From: Ananas comosus
Lineage: Eukaryota; Streptophyta; Magnoliopsida; Poales; Bromeliaceae
Assembly: GCF_001540865.1 (NCBI RefSeq)
Contig: NW_017891935.1
Span: 124,001 to 188,000 of the forward strand
Direction of reading: 5' to 3'
DNA length: 64,000 nucleotides
Below are positions 40,198-52,574 of this stretch, piece after piece. The notes below the pieces were generated by a model that ran no database searches, was not told where the DNA came from, and worked only from the letters and a program-made list of their open reading frames with translations. The translations under genes and the position numbers were made by a program. How positions within the stretch are numbered: position 1 is the stretch's first letter; every line of letters begins with the position of its first letter.

Positions 40198-43100
40198 ACA
40201 ACAAAAGAGGGATAGGCTTCCTGGAAAGAAAGAGTGATGTCGGACGACCTTTTAACTACTCTGTGTTCTTTGCCAACCTCTTTCATACCGTACTCGTCGT
40301 ACTTCCTCTGATGCAATCATCATGGTAGGCTTAAGCGCTTAAATAGTGTGTATTTTCAATCGTAACCAGCCCTTACCACGATCAGCCTTTACCGGCGTCA
40401 CCGAGGAGAGAGGAAGATCAGACTGAAGATTTTAGGCTTGTTGTATAGTTTCTATAGTAACAGCTTCTCCAACAAGGCCTATGGAGCCTCGGGCGCAGTT
40501 GAAGATCTCCTTCGGCTTGTCCGGATTTCTTTTTCGTCTGCTTCTGGGGTGCGTCTGTGTCAGCGACGGTTGTCTGCTCTTTAGGGCGACAACCCTTGCT
40601 CGAAAGACCGAAGCGGCGAGTATCCCAGGCTGTTTGATCAGCATTGCGCTCTGCCAGCGCTCGCTCTAACCCACCCCTTTGCCAACGAAGATAGCATGGC
40701 GAAAGAGGAAACTGGGGTCGTATGCAAAGCATATTTCAGATCGAAGAGACGGTTGTCGATGCACATCTGTACCCTTTCCCTCGCAATGAAGGAGGGACCA
40801 TCGATTCTTCGGACGTCAGCTGACAGACCTAGGAGAGTAGACAGTAGGGAACCAGAGCCAAGAGCTAAACATATGCATGAGTGTACCGCCCAACTCCTGT
40901 GTTGGCGTGAGGGAATCATAGAGGGCGGATTACCAACGTAACCCCGTGAGGTGGTCAGTCCTACTCCCTCGAGTGCCTTTGCAGTTATAGCAGCGGAAAG
41001 AGAGAATTCCCTCTATAGTGAGGAAATCGATCTCCGACTAGGAAAAAGGGATCAGATCAATTCACGGTCCAAACGAGCTTTTCCAGTTCTTCTGATGGCT
41101 AAACAACATCGGATAAGGGCAGAGTTCAGGCAACTACCGGAGATTTTTCTCAAACAGCTTGAAGTTCCCGCGCATCCCTTTTCTTTGTTGAACCCTCTAT
41201 GGTCTACCCTCTTTCTCGATATCCCAATTCTAGCGTTCGTTAGCAGAAGTAGAGATAGGGTAGAAAATTTCTTACAACATTTATGTGAAAATGACAGAAG
41301 CCGCTATAAAGGGAAGAAGCACATCCTGCACCTTCACCTGCGAAGTGCTACGCTCCTGCTTACGAAAGACGACTTTTAAAGCTTTCTACTGAAAGAAGTA
41401 GAATAAGCGACCAAAGAACCCAACCAAGCGATTCTCCTTGACCCGAAAAAGAAAGAAAGGAACGAACGAGATTCGCACCGGGCACAGCAAGAAGGCATGA
41501 GCTTTTAGACCGAGGCTGGGGGAGATATTGACACAGAAATATTTACAGAAATCGGAATGAAGAAGCCCATTCCCTAAACGGAATAGACAGAGACGACAGA
41601 AGTAGAAACTGTCACATTATGACAGCCCCAAAATACGGTATAGATGACATTGGATTCATTCATGAAACTATCTTTGAATCGGTCTCAAGTCTGAGTCCTT
41701 GCTTGAAATAGTTCCTCTCCTCAGGCCCTGGCCTAGTAGCTCGGGTCGGGCATGCCCTTGATTCTATTCTTTTCTCGTCCATGAAGCCGGGTCCTTGAAA
41801 TACTTCTTTCCTCCCCCCCGTGACGCTCCCAAACCGATCGCTATCGTTTTCTTGCTTTCTTGTTGTCTTGAATTTTTATAGAACGGCTTTATATCAGTAT
41901 AGTTGGTAGGATGAAGTGGGATGAAGCCATAACTTAATAAGGTATATAGACATTACTAAGGCGTAAGGGAAGCTGTAGGAGTAGCACTAGGAATAGTCGC
42001 CAATTAGACTGAATTAGTCTTAGTGCTGTAGTAGGATTACCTTCGTCACCTTACCTTTGTCCCTTATCTCTCTCCCTTTACCTTTGCGACTTTGCTGTCT
42101 GACTGGGGCTACTTCTCTTGTCCGTGGTTGTTTATGGAAGGAAATGGCTATAGTTGGGGCTCCCTGAGCATAATCATTCACGATGAAAGGTGCGTGCCCG
42201 ATGAAGTTCCCAATTGATCCAAGATGGCTTTGGCTTCAAGGCTCCCTCTTTAGATGAAGGTGAGCTCCTCTCCGCACTATGACTTCTTCAATGAAACCCT
42301 CTCCTTGGCACCCTATCCTGTTAGTCAAAGCTGCCATTCTTCTCGATTTCTACGAATAACGCTCCCTTCCCCGAAGGACAAGTCAGAGAAAGATTCCCAG
42401 ACGAGCTTGATTGGATGAGTTTGTCATGGCATCTCCCTTCCAACTTCCAAGCCGATTGATTAGTCAGGGTCAGAAGGATCGAGGAGTGGCCCATTGGTCC
42501 ATTGAGGTCGGCGAGTAGGGCTTCCTTCCTCAATGAGTGAGTCGCCAAGAAGGGGATTTCGTATCCTTGAATGGCATTGAGACCCCAAAATCCAGGTGGA
42601 TAGGTAGAATCAGAGGAGGGCGCAGCCCACATAGAAGTTTGACGCAAAGAGGGGATAGATTAGGCTCGTGCTCGACCTGCCGGGAAGGGGACCGTTAGGA
42701 GGTCGTACTATCCGTTAGGGAAGGAGAGCGGAAGTGAGGCTCGATCGATAAGGGAGAGGAAAGACAGGTCGGTTTAGGCATGCGTTAGCCCCTTCTTCCT
42801 ATGTACATGATTATCCACTTGATGGTCTGACCCTTCCACTCGCTTTACATGACTCTGTGTCCGCTAATCCAATTCAGTGCTATGTATCATCAGGTGAGGC
42901 AGTCATTGTCGTCAGACATCAGCAGCTAAAAGCAAAGGTCATATAAAAAGCAGTCGACTCATTGATGCTGAAAAACCACTGCCAGTTTCAGCTGCTCCTA
43001 TAGTCCCGGATGTAATGAATTTCGGAACAAGGTCAAAAGGAATTGCAATGAAACTTTATATAACTAACTATCATTGGAAAAAGAAAGATATTATATAGCA

Positions 43101-43369
43101 GATGAAGCATTTCTTTCACCTGGGTGGGGGGTATGGGTTCCCGGAAATACGTACTCGCGTTTCATATACATTGGCACTATATAAATAACGCTATTCCGTG
43201 GATTAGGGGGGGGGTGGGGGAAATAGGCTTCCCCGGAGGAATGACTAGCTGGTGGTAAGACTCCACTCATCTTCCTAAAACCCATCTTCAGTCGAAGTCA
43301 CCGGTGGAGGGTGCAACTCCCGATTCCAAGGATTAACTACCGGGAATCGAACCCTATAATAGTTTCGTC
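40198..43369. other. Spacer with weak frames
   Basis: A frame open for 142 codons lies at 40951-41379 (first ATG 41095; FLKQLEVPAHPFSLLNPLWS) and a shorter one at 40696-40941; neither is recognised. The rest shows short tracts only. A G-rich run occurs near 43207. Confidence 0.35.
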
Positions 43370-43399
43370 TTGAAATCAACTCATTTCTCTACCCCCAAA

Positions 43400-44350
43400 A
43401 GGTTTGATTCTTTGGAGGGAGGATGTCGGGCGACGGGGGGAATCACGGGATGTTTCAGCGCATATGGCAACAATCCCTCCTTTCAGGGCTTCTCTGATCA
43501 GTCGGGACTGGAGATTAACCAGACAAAGAGTCAAGCTTTCTTTGGAGCTAATGAGCAGAATAAAGCCCTATTACTCAACCACTTGGGTGTAACTGAAGGA
43601 TCCCTCAAAATGACATCAAAGGTCTGCCTTTATTTACTTCTAGACTCAATCAATCACTGTGTGAACCTCTGATAGATAAAGTAAAGAAAGGGTTTCCTGG
43701 ATGGAAAGCGAAACTTTGATCTTTTATTATTATTATTAGATTGGAATTGGTTAAAACTGTTCTTTCTAGCTTCCAAGTCTACTGGACTGCTGCTTTCTTT
43801 ATTCCAATAGCCTCGCTGAAGAAAATGGAAAGCATGATGTGCCATTTCCTCTGGAGTGGACCGGAGCTACTGAAAAAAATGCACGCGGTGAGATGGGAAC
43901 TCGTCTGCAGACCGAAAACAGAGGGCGGTTTGGGAATTAGAAGAAAGAAAGACTGGAACACTGCCAGTCAGGCTAGATTATTCTGGGTACATGTCCGCTA
44001 TGAATAGAGCAGGATACTTATGTGTCCGTGGGCTTGAATGCAGGTGAAAAAGGGAATATTGTTCCTGTCACTGAGTGTCTACAGAGTCTGTGTCGTCCCC
44101 TCGCTGGGCACAAACATACGTGGTCTACGAATTTATGCCATCACAACAATACTAAATCCTACTTTTTGACTAAGTAAGGTTATGTTCAGGTCAGGGCGCG
44201 GGGAAAACAGTGTCAAATACTTCTTTCTTGGTTTATGAGATCCGACACGTGCAGCTGTTTGAGGAACGGATGGGGACAGATGTTTGCGAGACGCAAAGAG
44301 ACAAATGCCCGAATCAATGCTTTCAAATTAGGCCGATAATCGGATTAAGA
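43400..44350 (+). mobile_element. LINE (non-LTR) reverse-transcriptase C-terminal fragment
   Basis: Plus-strand pieces are SGLEINQTKSQAFFGANEQN (about 43505-43565), then after a frame change GLPLFTSRLNQSLCEPLIDK (about 43624-43683) and FPGWKAK, then LELVKTVLSSFQVYWTAAFF and MESMMCHFLWSG, and RWELVCRPKTEGGLGIRRKK (about 43892-43950). This order is the thumb and connector region that follows the reverse-transcriptase palm in plant LINEs. The palm with the catalytic box is absent. Frameshifts and stops show decay. A poly-A run at about 44828-44841 might be the element tail but could be coincidence. Confidence 0.8.
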
Positions 44351-46343
44351 CAGGGCTGAGAGCGAAGACTGCTTTAAGGTTCGGCCAGCTCTTCGCTACT
44401 GGCGGCTCCGTTGATTTGGCTACGTGTGCTGCCTACTCTTGAGTTGAAAGGGCAAAAAGAGCTGTTGGATGGTCTTCCCCCAGGGGTTTGCTTTGCACAT
44501 CGCAAAGCTCTTAGCTTTTCCCCTGTTTACTTTGTGGAAGAGAAAGCTCAAATACTATGAAGAAAGGGAGGGAGGGTATATGGCTACCGACCACTAAGTG
44601 TGGATGGATTATTCAACTACCGACTGGCTTATTGATCCAGGAAGTTCAAAGCCTCAATACCCCGACCTTTGAGAATCTAACAGGGAATGGATCAAGGGCT
44701 GGTCGAGCTAGCTGTCGCTTCCTCCGCCTGGTCGAAAAGCCTAAAATCAAAGTCAGGGGCCCACCTCACCGCTCCCCTTCGCACCATTGAAGCTTATAGA
44801 GAAAGAAATGGCTTTCTCTGGCCCGATGAAAAAAAAAAAAAACATTTTCTTCGCGTAAGTTATTAGGCTTTGATTGTGTAATAATAGCTTCGTGAATAGA
44901 AAGGTGGAAAGCCGGCCGAATAAGCACTTTGATACTGAGTGAAGATGGAGACGGGAAGAAGTTGAAAGCCCCTACTCCTAACAAGTTGGAAAGATAAGCA
45001 TTCGCTTTATTAGCCAAAGCCGGGACCGGGATAGAGAGATAACTATAGGCCTTGTGAGGAAAAGATTGAGATAGGACTCGCCATAACCCGATTTGTGAGT
45101 CAAGCATTCCCCAGAAAGAAAATAAGGCAAAGCTGTCAGGCTATCGGGAGTTTGATTCCACACAAGGGCTAACAACTCAAGCTATCTGCCTGTTGAAGAA
45201 GCACGGGAAGCAGAGGCACCAATGGTAGCATAAGCATAAACAGTAGCAGTGGGTAGCTATAATTCAAAATGAGGGATTGGAGGTAGCAAGATAGGGCTCA
45301 GCCAACAACACTGACTTCTTTAGCCTCCACTTGCTCAGGAAATTCTTGTCCATGTTGACGCTCGGCAAAAACATTGTAAACAGCTCAGGCATCTGACGCT
45401 GCTCGGCTTGCTGTTGGGTTAGCTCAGGCAGCTTAAGTAGCAGGCTTTCAAAAGAGAAGGATTTTCTCTTTCCTCTCAAGTACTGCAACAGTTGGGTCTG
45501 GTTATAGGTACCATCCATTCAAGACCTTGCCAAAACCGTCATGGCCCAATTATGTATAGGCCGTACCAAGCCAATAGCGAATAACAAACTCTTCCCTGCT
45601 CCCTCGACCTTAATTAACTCCCATCCTGCCAAGCCTCAGCTGCCAGCGCATTGTATCTAAGCACACTGTGGCAAATCAATACAAGTAGCTAAAGATCTCG
45701 CATCCGACATCTCCGGCAGAACGGTTAGGCAACACGGAGGCGCCTGGGTCAAAATCCCGTTTACCAAACAAGATGTCGAGAGGCGAACTCTGTAATTCCC
45801 CTCCAGCAGCCAAAGTGATAGCGGCTGTAGCATCCGTGTGGAAGAGGGTAAGCTTTCGGCAAGACCTTTTTCAGATTTGAAAGGATGAATACTTGTGTTG
45901 GGTCCTGCAGACCAGGATGGCCTCAGATCAAAACCGTCATGTGCCAGGGGTTGATCATAGAAGCCAGGACAATAAGGATGAAGGAATTTGAGCGCTTATG
46001 TAGCTAATAACTCTGCCACCTTCATACTTGATGAATTAGGGTCGTCACCCTCCCTCCGGAAGTCTCTATCGTTTTCTTTGTCTGTTAAGCCATTATCCCA
46101 TTTGGACTTAAAAAATCAAACTGCAATCGCAGTTTATCAACCACTCACGACGACAACCGAGATCTTCGACTTAGCTCCCACAGGTAATCCACCCGGGGCG
46201 GAAGATAACGAAAGGGAGACAAAGTCCTAACTAAATCAACACACAATAACCTCAACCGTCTACCCATTCCATCCATCATATCAGTCGAGTCGAGGAGATT
46301 CGTTCTTATCTATAGATAAGGCAAGAGAGAACTTATGACCTCG
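44351..46343. other. Spacer, nothing assigned
   Basis: Short frames only (for example 45988-46230, 80 codons, no motif). A perfect 16-bp palindrome CTTATCTATAGATAAG lies at 46305-46320, just before trnS-UGA. Confidence 0.4.
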
Positions 46344-46430
46344 CGGATGGAGAGGGATTCGAACCCCCGGTATTCCTATCAATACTTCGGTTTTCAAGAC
46401 CGACTCTTTCAACCGCTCAGACATCCATCC
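46344..46430 (-). tRNA. trnS-UGA: tRNA-Ser(UGA), mitochondrial
   Basis: The 87-nt minus-strand gene begins GGATGGATGTCTGAGCGG, has anticodon TGA (complement of 46394-46396) in the loop CTTGAAA, a class II variable arm, and T-arm GGGGG-TTCGAAT-CCCTC. The acceptor closes GGATGGA with TCCATCC. It matches the native plant mitochondrial trnS-UGA. Confidence 0.95.
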
Positions 46431-47945
46431 CTTCGCGCTTCGCCCGCCCTATCTATCTGCGCGCTGGCAGGTAGGGGCAACTCTATGTGATTCGCTACGC
46501 TTGCTTGCGCCCCACCCCGTAAGCTGACTCTATTGCCTGGTGGTTAGCGACACTTTTCCGGTAGTACGAATCGCTACGCTTCGCTTCTTTCTATATGATA
46601 ATATGCACCGTCGGTTGCTGCGCTCCCTGCGGGTAATAGCAAGAGAGTGAAGAACGAACGATCCTCCAAAAAGTCAGCAGTGAATGAGTCCGACTCCAGT
46701 GAGTGAGTGAAAGGCGTGGCAAGAGAGCGAGTTCGACTCGCGAACGATCGGCAAGTGAAGGACCGATCCTTTAACGCCAGTACTGTTGCGAGACTGGTAC
46801 TTGGCGGCTCACGAGCAACATATAGACTAAGGTTGCCCATCACTCCCTCGCTCCTTTTTGAAGGCCCACCGCTCCCCCTTTCATTAAGTACCTATCCCGG
46901 CTTGATTTTTTGGGCGAGTACTACAGTTCCTCCATAATCACACAGAACGCCCAGCTTCGCTGAGCAGCTCTCTCCCCAGTCCACAGCAAGGTGTGGAATC
47001 TGGATCTACTCTGTGTTCTGACTCTATTGGATCAAGTCAGATACTCAGCCTGATACTACTACTAGTACTACTTACTACTAGGGAGAGCAAATGCTATATT
47101 TCAGAGATTGGACTCTCTTACTGTGTTTTTTCTGGGCTGTTCCCGAGCCAGGTTCCCTGGATCCATTCTGACCTAAATGGATGAATGAAGAAGGGGGCGA
47201 GCAGATACGACGGCCACACACACCTCTTTTTAGCCGAATAAAGCCGGATCTACTAGACGGCTAGGATCAGAGAAAGATTGAGAAAGCAAGATCAAACCTA
47301 CTCTACTGTCGATTCAAAAGGCGAACAGCCCCTCGATCAATGAATGGATCAAAGAAGGAGGCTCTATCTATGTCATCCTATATAAGGGAAGAAGCCCGCC
47401 CCTGATCGAAGAATGAAGAAGCTAGCCCGGGTATACTTTAAGAAAGAGCTCTTGCTCTGCCTATCTGTCTCGCCCTTATCAATCAAGCTTGGGGGTCATA
47501 GAAACATACGAAGGGCCTACTCTTTTAATTAAAGCCCTACTCTTAAAAAAAAAAAGCACCCTTCTCTTACCTACTTTTACTCATATCTTAGGTATACCTC
47601 AATACAAGACAAGCACAGGAAAGGATATTCAATAAAAACCGGGCTATCGCCCTATCTAAGCGGGTTTCCCCTCTCCTCTACGGAAGTCATCTTTTTGTCT
47701 ATTTCAGTTCCTGTGTCTATCGCTATCGCCCTATTCTCTCTCAATTGCCGATCCTTTATCGATGAGGGGGAGTACCTTTTCTTTAGCTTCCAACAACATG
47801 AAAGATTGACCTCCTCAAGTGCCAGATATGCATGTTTTATGAATTTTCTACGGGACTACTTACTTACCTAAAGTTCACTTCTGACTAAAAATAAAAAGTG
47901 AACTTGTTGAACTGACCTAAGAATAGCTCTCTCTCAAATGCTAAA
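46431..47945. other. Spacer, nothing assigned
   Basis: It contains repeated GCTACGCTT words near 46440-46580 and short frames on both strands that shadow each other (46574-46937). No gene is recognised. Confidence 0.4.
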
Positions 47946-48275
47946 ATGCCTTTCATTTCTCTTTGTTGGCCTTTCTTTGTCCTACTTATAGTATCTTTCC
48001 TCCAGCCTATCGAAACTCGTGTTTTTATTAACCAACAACACATGCACTTTGTTGGAACTAAAGAAAAGGTTATTCAATCCAAACGTGCAACTGAAGTGAA
48101 GGAATTACCTATTCTGAACCTCCACAAGAAAGAGCTCATAACCACTGCTTGTGAACAGCTCTCCTCAACTGAAGGCGCACCCACTGTTACTAGAAGTCTA
48201 GTCTCTCTCAGGGACTCTTTCGATCTCGAACAAACTTACTTATTTTGCCGGAAGAGAGATATTCATAAAACCTGA
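47946..48275 (+). CDS. Unidentified ORF, 109 codons, signal-like N-terminus
   Basis: The frame starts MPFISLCWPFFVLLIVSFLQ, a hydrophobic signal- or anchor-like segment, then continues polar (INQQHMHFVGTKEKVIQSKR). It has an ATG start and no recognised homologue. It may be a chance frame or a chimeric mitochondrial ORF. Confidence 0.3.
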   Translation: MPFISLCWPFFVLLIVSFLQPIETRVFINQQHMHFVGTKEKVIQSKRATEVKELPILNLHKKELITTACEQLSSTEGAPTVTRSLVSLRDSFDLEQTYLFCRKRDIHKT

Positions 48276-49004
48276 TTTCCTGTCCTGTCTTAAGAACCCG
48301 ACTCAAAAGAAAGAGAAAAGAAAAGCGGACTAAAAGAGAACAACAAAAGAGAGATCACTTTCTACGATTGAACAGCACTTTGATATCCAGATTGGAACTG
48401 GACTTGAACCTTCATATCCTGATTTCACTCCACTTGAACTTTCATATCAGGAACGTCGACTTGCACTTTCAATAGTGAATTATTCACTTTCCGGAATCCT
48501 TGCTCCTGGCTCATATTCACATAGGCCAAGAAAGACGAATAAGACCTTCAACTCCATATTTCACGTATAATCGAGAGAGTCTTTATATCACTTGGGTAAA
48601 TGCCTACCTTCGGGAGAAGATTACCGAACTTTTTTCTGTCCTCTTCGCTTCCCAAAATATTTAGGGAAAAGGCCTTGTCGGCCACCGCTTGCTGACGACG
48701 GAAGGCATCGTCAATGAAAGTCGCGTTGGACTTAGTTGGAAAGGTGGGTCTTCGGCATGTCCCTTGCTTGCGAACTTCTTTAGTAGGGCGGGTAGCTTTG
48801 GAGATCCCATTCCTCACGTTTACCCTTGTCCCCAGACTTCACTCTTTCAAGACTTGTCTACTTTCGAAATAGTCAGGCGGGTACCTGTCCCTGTCTCCAA
48901 GTGTGTGATCCACCGATTCACTGAGTGAGTCTTTCTTACCGCTGTTTTCCCTATCTCTTAAAGCCCTATCTTCCGATCCATCCCTTGTTTGCCGATTGAA
49001 GAAA
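48276..49004. other. Spacer, nothing assigned
   Basis: Small frames on both strands (48548-48817 minus, 48689-48928 plus) overlap one another and lack motifs. Confidence 0.4.
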
Positions 49005-49007
49005 GCC

Positions 49008-49515
49008 GGCACGTTTGGTCTCAAACAAGCACCCTCGGTTTGAAAAATTCCATATGGCCATGGTGAATGAAGCTGGATTCAGACAGAGCTCGTGTGATCA
49101 TTCTTTCTTTGTTCGTTATACGGCTGATGGTATGGTTATTTTGTTGGTCTATGTTGATAACATTATGAAAGCAGGAGATGATATCTTGGGAATTTGCTCT
49201 CTTTTTTCACACCTTCAGAAACAGTTCAGAATGAAAGATCTTGGTGACTTGAGGTACTTTATCGGTATTGAGGTTTCTAAAACCTATCGTGGGTACATAG
49301 ATCATGAGCCAACATCAGCCCTTGAGTTGATTTGCTCGATTTACCGCCACATACTACTTACTAAACTTACTTTACTTTAGGGGGAGGGTCGACACTCCTT
49401 AGAGCTCATAGTGAAGTATTCTGAACATGCTAAAAAAGGATCCCACATTTTATCAGAGACTCGTTGGAGGCCTCATCTACCTTACTGTAACGCGACCAGA
49501 CATTGCTCCCTAATA
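49008..49515 (+). mobile_element. Ty1/copia reverse-transcriptase fragment
   Basis: Plus-strand pieces are TFGLKQAPS (from about 49011, then a stop and frame change), FEKFHMAMVNEAGFRQSSCD, the catalytic region ILLVYVDNIMKAGDD (about 49139-49183) and LGDLRYFIGIEVSKTY. After a lost stretch comes VGGLIYLTVTRPDIAP (about 49461-49508), the start of the region linking to RNase H. The family has two Asp in the catalytic box; here the second reads Asn (YVDN). It is truncated, shifted and without LTRs, so an inactive nuclear-derived fragment of a kind common in plant mitochondria. Confidence 0.88.
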
Positions 49516-50330
49516 AAGTCAGCCTTTCGCCTCTACTTCCAAACGGAGCGCTCTATTCAAAGCTTCATCTTTGGTTGCAGGACATTCGCATCGACCGTCT
49601 AAACCAGACATGAAATAGGAATGAACCCTATTTTCTTCATCGTTTTTGGACCCCTTAATCTAGAACAGTCTCTCCAGATGTCTGCTTCCTTCAGACCGTA
49701 CAACTGGTCGACTACTGAACCCACATCCCTTAATAGATTGAGAATTGATAGGGGACCGACCCTTTCATCAATGGAGCGGAATATGGATCGAACCGAAAGA
49801 CCAGATGCTCGCCTTTTTAATACAAGGCGGGCCTTTTCTGTTGGTTGAAGTGCGGTCCGCCGAAGTAGGGAAGGCACCACAGGTTGACCCACGGCACGAC
49901 TCCACCCCACCTCACTGGTTTACGATTAGGGATCCAGGAATCAAGAAAGCCGGAATCACTTGGGGGGCTGACTGACAAAGAAACTCATTAACAAGAAAGT
50001 GAGAGGCAGGGTCAGCCAGGATGGATCTTCCTTCAGAGATTAACAGGAAAGCCAAAAGGCGTTACACCATCAATAAGGATACAGTCATCCTGGAATGATT
50101 TCGTCCCCAATTTTGCCAGGCAGCAGTACTACCTAAAAGGAATCTCAATAATAGCTATGAGATTCCCGCTACTACCTAGTTATGAATAAAGAAATCCTGG
50201 TTCTTATCACTACTCTCCTCTCAAGAACACTCAAAAGCTCACATACAAGAAAAGAACTCTCACACTTCTCTCTTGATGCTCACCTTAGAGGGGCTCTTGA
50301 AAGTCAAGTGAGTGATGAACCCATTGCTTG
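49516..50330. other. Spacer, nothing assigned
   Basis: Overlapping mirror frames at 49599-49910 carry no known motif. The last part (about 50200-50330) may already belong to the leader region of the pararetrovirus-like insertion on the minus strand. Confidence 0.35.
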
Positions 50331-50340
50331 AGACCTCCTC

Positions 50341-50348
50341 CTTATATA
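50341..50348 (-). promoter_or_regulatory. TATA-box-like site of the pararetrovirus-like insertion
   Basis: The minus strand reads TATATAAG followed by GAGGAGGTCTC, a layout like the full-length-RNA promoters of plant pararetroviruses. It lies about 520 bp past the end of the last reading frame of the element, where such viruses keep their intergenic promoter. It is a nuclear-type signal and is not expected to act in mitochondria. Confidence 0.45.
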
Positions 50349-50866
50349 GATCTTGGAAAGGCATCTCCATTATTACTATATTAAATAGTTGAGATTCCTT
50401 TCATAATGCCATGATGTGAAGGGCTAGGAAAGAAAAGTATATGGGTATATAGGTGGAATCTTATCATGTGCTTCCTTTTTGGAAACATGACAAGGTGATA
50501 AGTTAGGTAGAATAGGGTGTAGGTTGGAAGGGAGTGAGATATTTCAAGATTAGGAGAATCTTAAACAGTAAGTGGAGAGGTGGCACATTCCTTTCCATAC
50601 ACTTGTAAAGTGCATTTCAAGAGAATGTCAAAGGCTATATTATAGGTAGATAGTGGATGGGTAGGTGGAATCCAAGGAAGGTAAAGTGGAAGTCTTATTA
50701 GGTGGAGGGGTGAGGTGGAAAGTAGTAGGGTGAAGTGGAAGGTGACATGGCATCATGAAGAGGTTGGGCCTTCCAAATCTTTAGTAATGGGCTTCCCATA
50801 AGTTGGCCTGTGGACCTTGATGTATGTTGTCCTGGGCTTTATTCATTACTAATAACGCTAGGATAA

Positions 50867-52570
50867 CTAGGACCCATTGAAATGGATCCCAAAGGCATGA
50901 GGACTTGGCTTCCTCATGTGACCACGTTCCACGGAGCTCTTCTGGGGCGAATCTGTCTTGATGCGCAATCCAGAGAAAGCTGATCCTACCCTCATCTCCC
51001 GTTGTTGGGTAGGACTTCTGGCTTCCCAAAATGGTGTCTTGCTAGAGCTCGGACTTCCATGGGACAGCTCCTTCCCTTTACCTGTAAGAGTGCGACATGC
51101 TTCCTGATTCAGTGGTAGAGTCAGGTCGAAGTCTTCTTCTTCAGGTTCCGGATCTGGCTCTGTACTATAGCAGTCAAGGCATCCAACAATCTCGACTGGT
51201 TTTCTGATCTCTCGCCAACCTTGAGCCTTAGCTTCTTCGGACAATGGTACTCCACCTTTGATGTAGTACAGGTCTTCGTCTTTAGGGAAATGCCATCGAA
51301 CCTTGAAGTCTCGGACCAAAGTTGCTGCACCCTTGTGAGAGAACATCAGCCGATATTCCCATTTGAGGATCCAGGGCTGTTGCTTTACAGCAATGTAGGT
51401 TATGAGGTCATTGGGAGTTGCCTCCCTTAGACCATCATAAGATTTGGTCCCTACAGCCTCCATAGCAGCTTCTACTGGCATAGCTTCAGTCACTATTCCA
51501 AATTTGATCCACCAAGAGTCATCAAACCAGTTAGGACGAGCCCAGAAGTTGAACGTCCTTCCTAGTAGGATAAACCATGAGTGAGTTCTTGTTGCATTCT
51601 CGAACCTGAATAGCTCATGGAAAGCTTCCCGGTAGTCCAGATAGGAGCATGTGATACTCCCAACGGTATGCTGCTCGGACATTGTGAGTGCTCCCAAATT
51701 TTCTATTTTCTTGATAACACAGACTGAATGGGTTCTCCTTCCGCTTTTGTCTTTGTATGCTCTGATGAATACAGATTCTGAGCCAACAAGAATTCTTTCT
51801 GCTTCTTGCCAATTGAATTTGGAATTCTCATTGCCAAAGAAATCCGATCCAAGCAGATCATCCTTGACTCGTGCTGGGCAGAGAATACTAGTACCGGCAG
51901 ATGTGTTCTTGCAACTTTGGAAAAGAGCTTGAATATCTGGGGTAGAAGGTACTCTATCCACCACGGTTTCGCGGCCGGAATTCCAAAAGCTGTAGGGGGT
52001 CGCAGACGAGGAAGGCAACATGTTGACGACGCGGGTACTCGAGAGCTTTCCTTCTTGAAGAAATTCCCGAGTTAAGAAGTCAGGGATGCTGTTCGACTCT
52101 CCTTTAATGTGTTCAACAGTGAAATCAAAGAGAGAGAACTGCGCCTGCCAGCCTGCGAATATCTGCTTAGAGGCGAGATTCTCGATGTCTCGCTGAATCA
52201 CTCCTTTAAGCGGCTTGCAATCTGTTCGAATCAGAAACTTCTGGTTACGAACATGGAGCTGGAATATTGATATACCTTATATGCAGCCAGAATCTCCTTC
52301 TTGATTGCTGAATATCGCGACTGGGATTCGCTCCAGGTGCCAGAAGCAAACTGTATCACTTCTTCTTTCCCATCGTCGGTCTTTTGCCCCAGCCAATGTC
52401 GGAAGCATCAGTCTCTATAATCTTTGGCTTGGATTCGTCTGGCAGAGCAAGAATAGGTAGACGTTGAACACGATCCTTAATCCGTTGCACGGCTTCGGTG
52501 TGCTTCTCCGTCCAAACCTGTGATGCGTTCTTCCGAAGACGAGAAGTCAGGATCTTGCGATCCGCAGCTA
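50867..52570 (-). pseudogene. Pararetrovirus-like RNase H plus unidentified C-terminal domain
   Basis: At about 52385-52415 (complement) the segment IETDASDIGWG carries the first RNase H Asp; a frameshift near 52370 precedes YSAIKKEILAAYKVYQY. The frame from 52201 continues with IQRDIENLASKQIFAGW and VEHIKGESNSIPDFLTREFL, the end of RNase H. It then stays open for almost 400 further codons with no integrase motif: SWFILLGRTFNFWARPNWFD, WWIKFGIVTEAMPVEAAMEA, WEYRLMFSHKGAATLVRDFK and a charged tail (EPDPEPEEEDFDL). I do not recognise this downstream part. It could be a virus-specific domain or host sequence fused in frame. Confidence 0.65.
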
Positions 52571-52574
52571 GATC

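Noticed and set aside
43300..43365. Possible minus-strand tRNA with GGGTTCGATTCCC
   Set aside because: The T-stem does not pair properly and no acceptor partner was found.
49599..49910. Minus-strand frame of 103 codons with an overlapping plus-strand frame
   Set aside because: No motif, and overlapping frames on both strands suggest chance.
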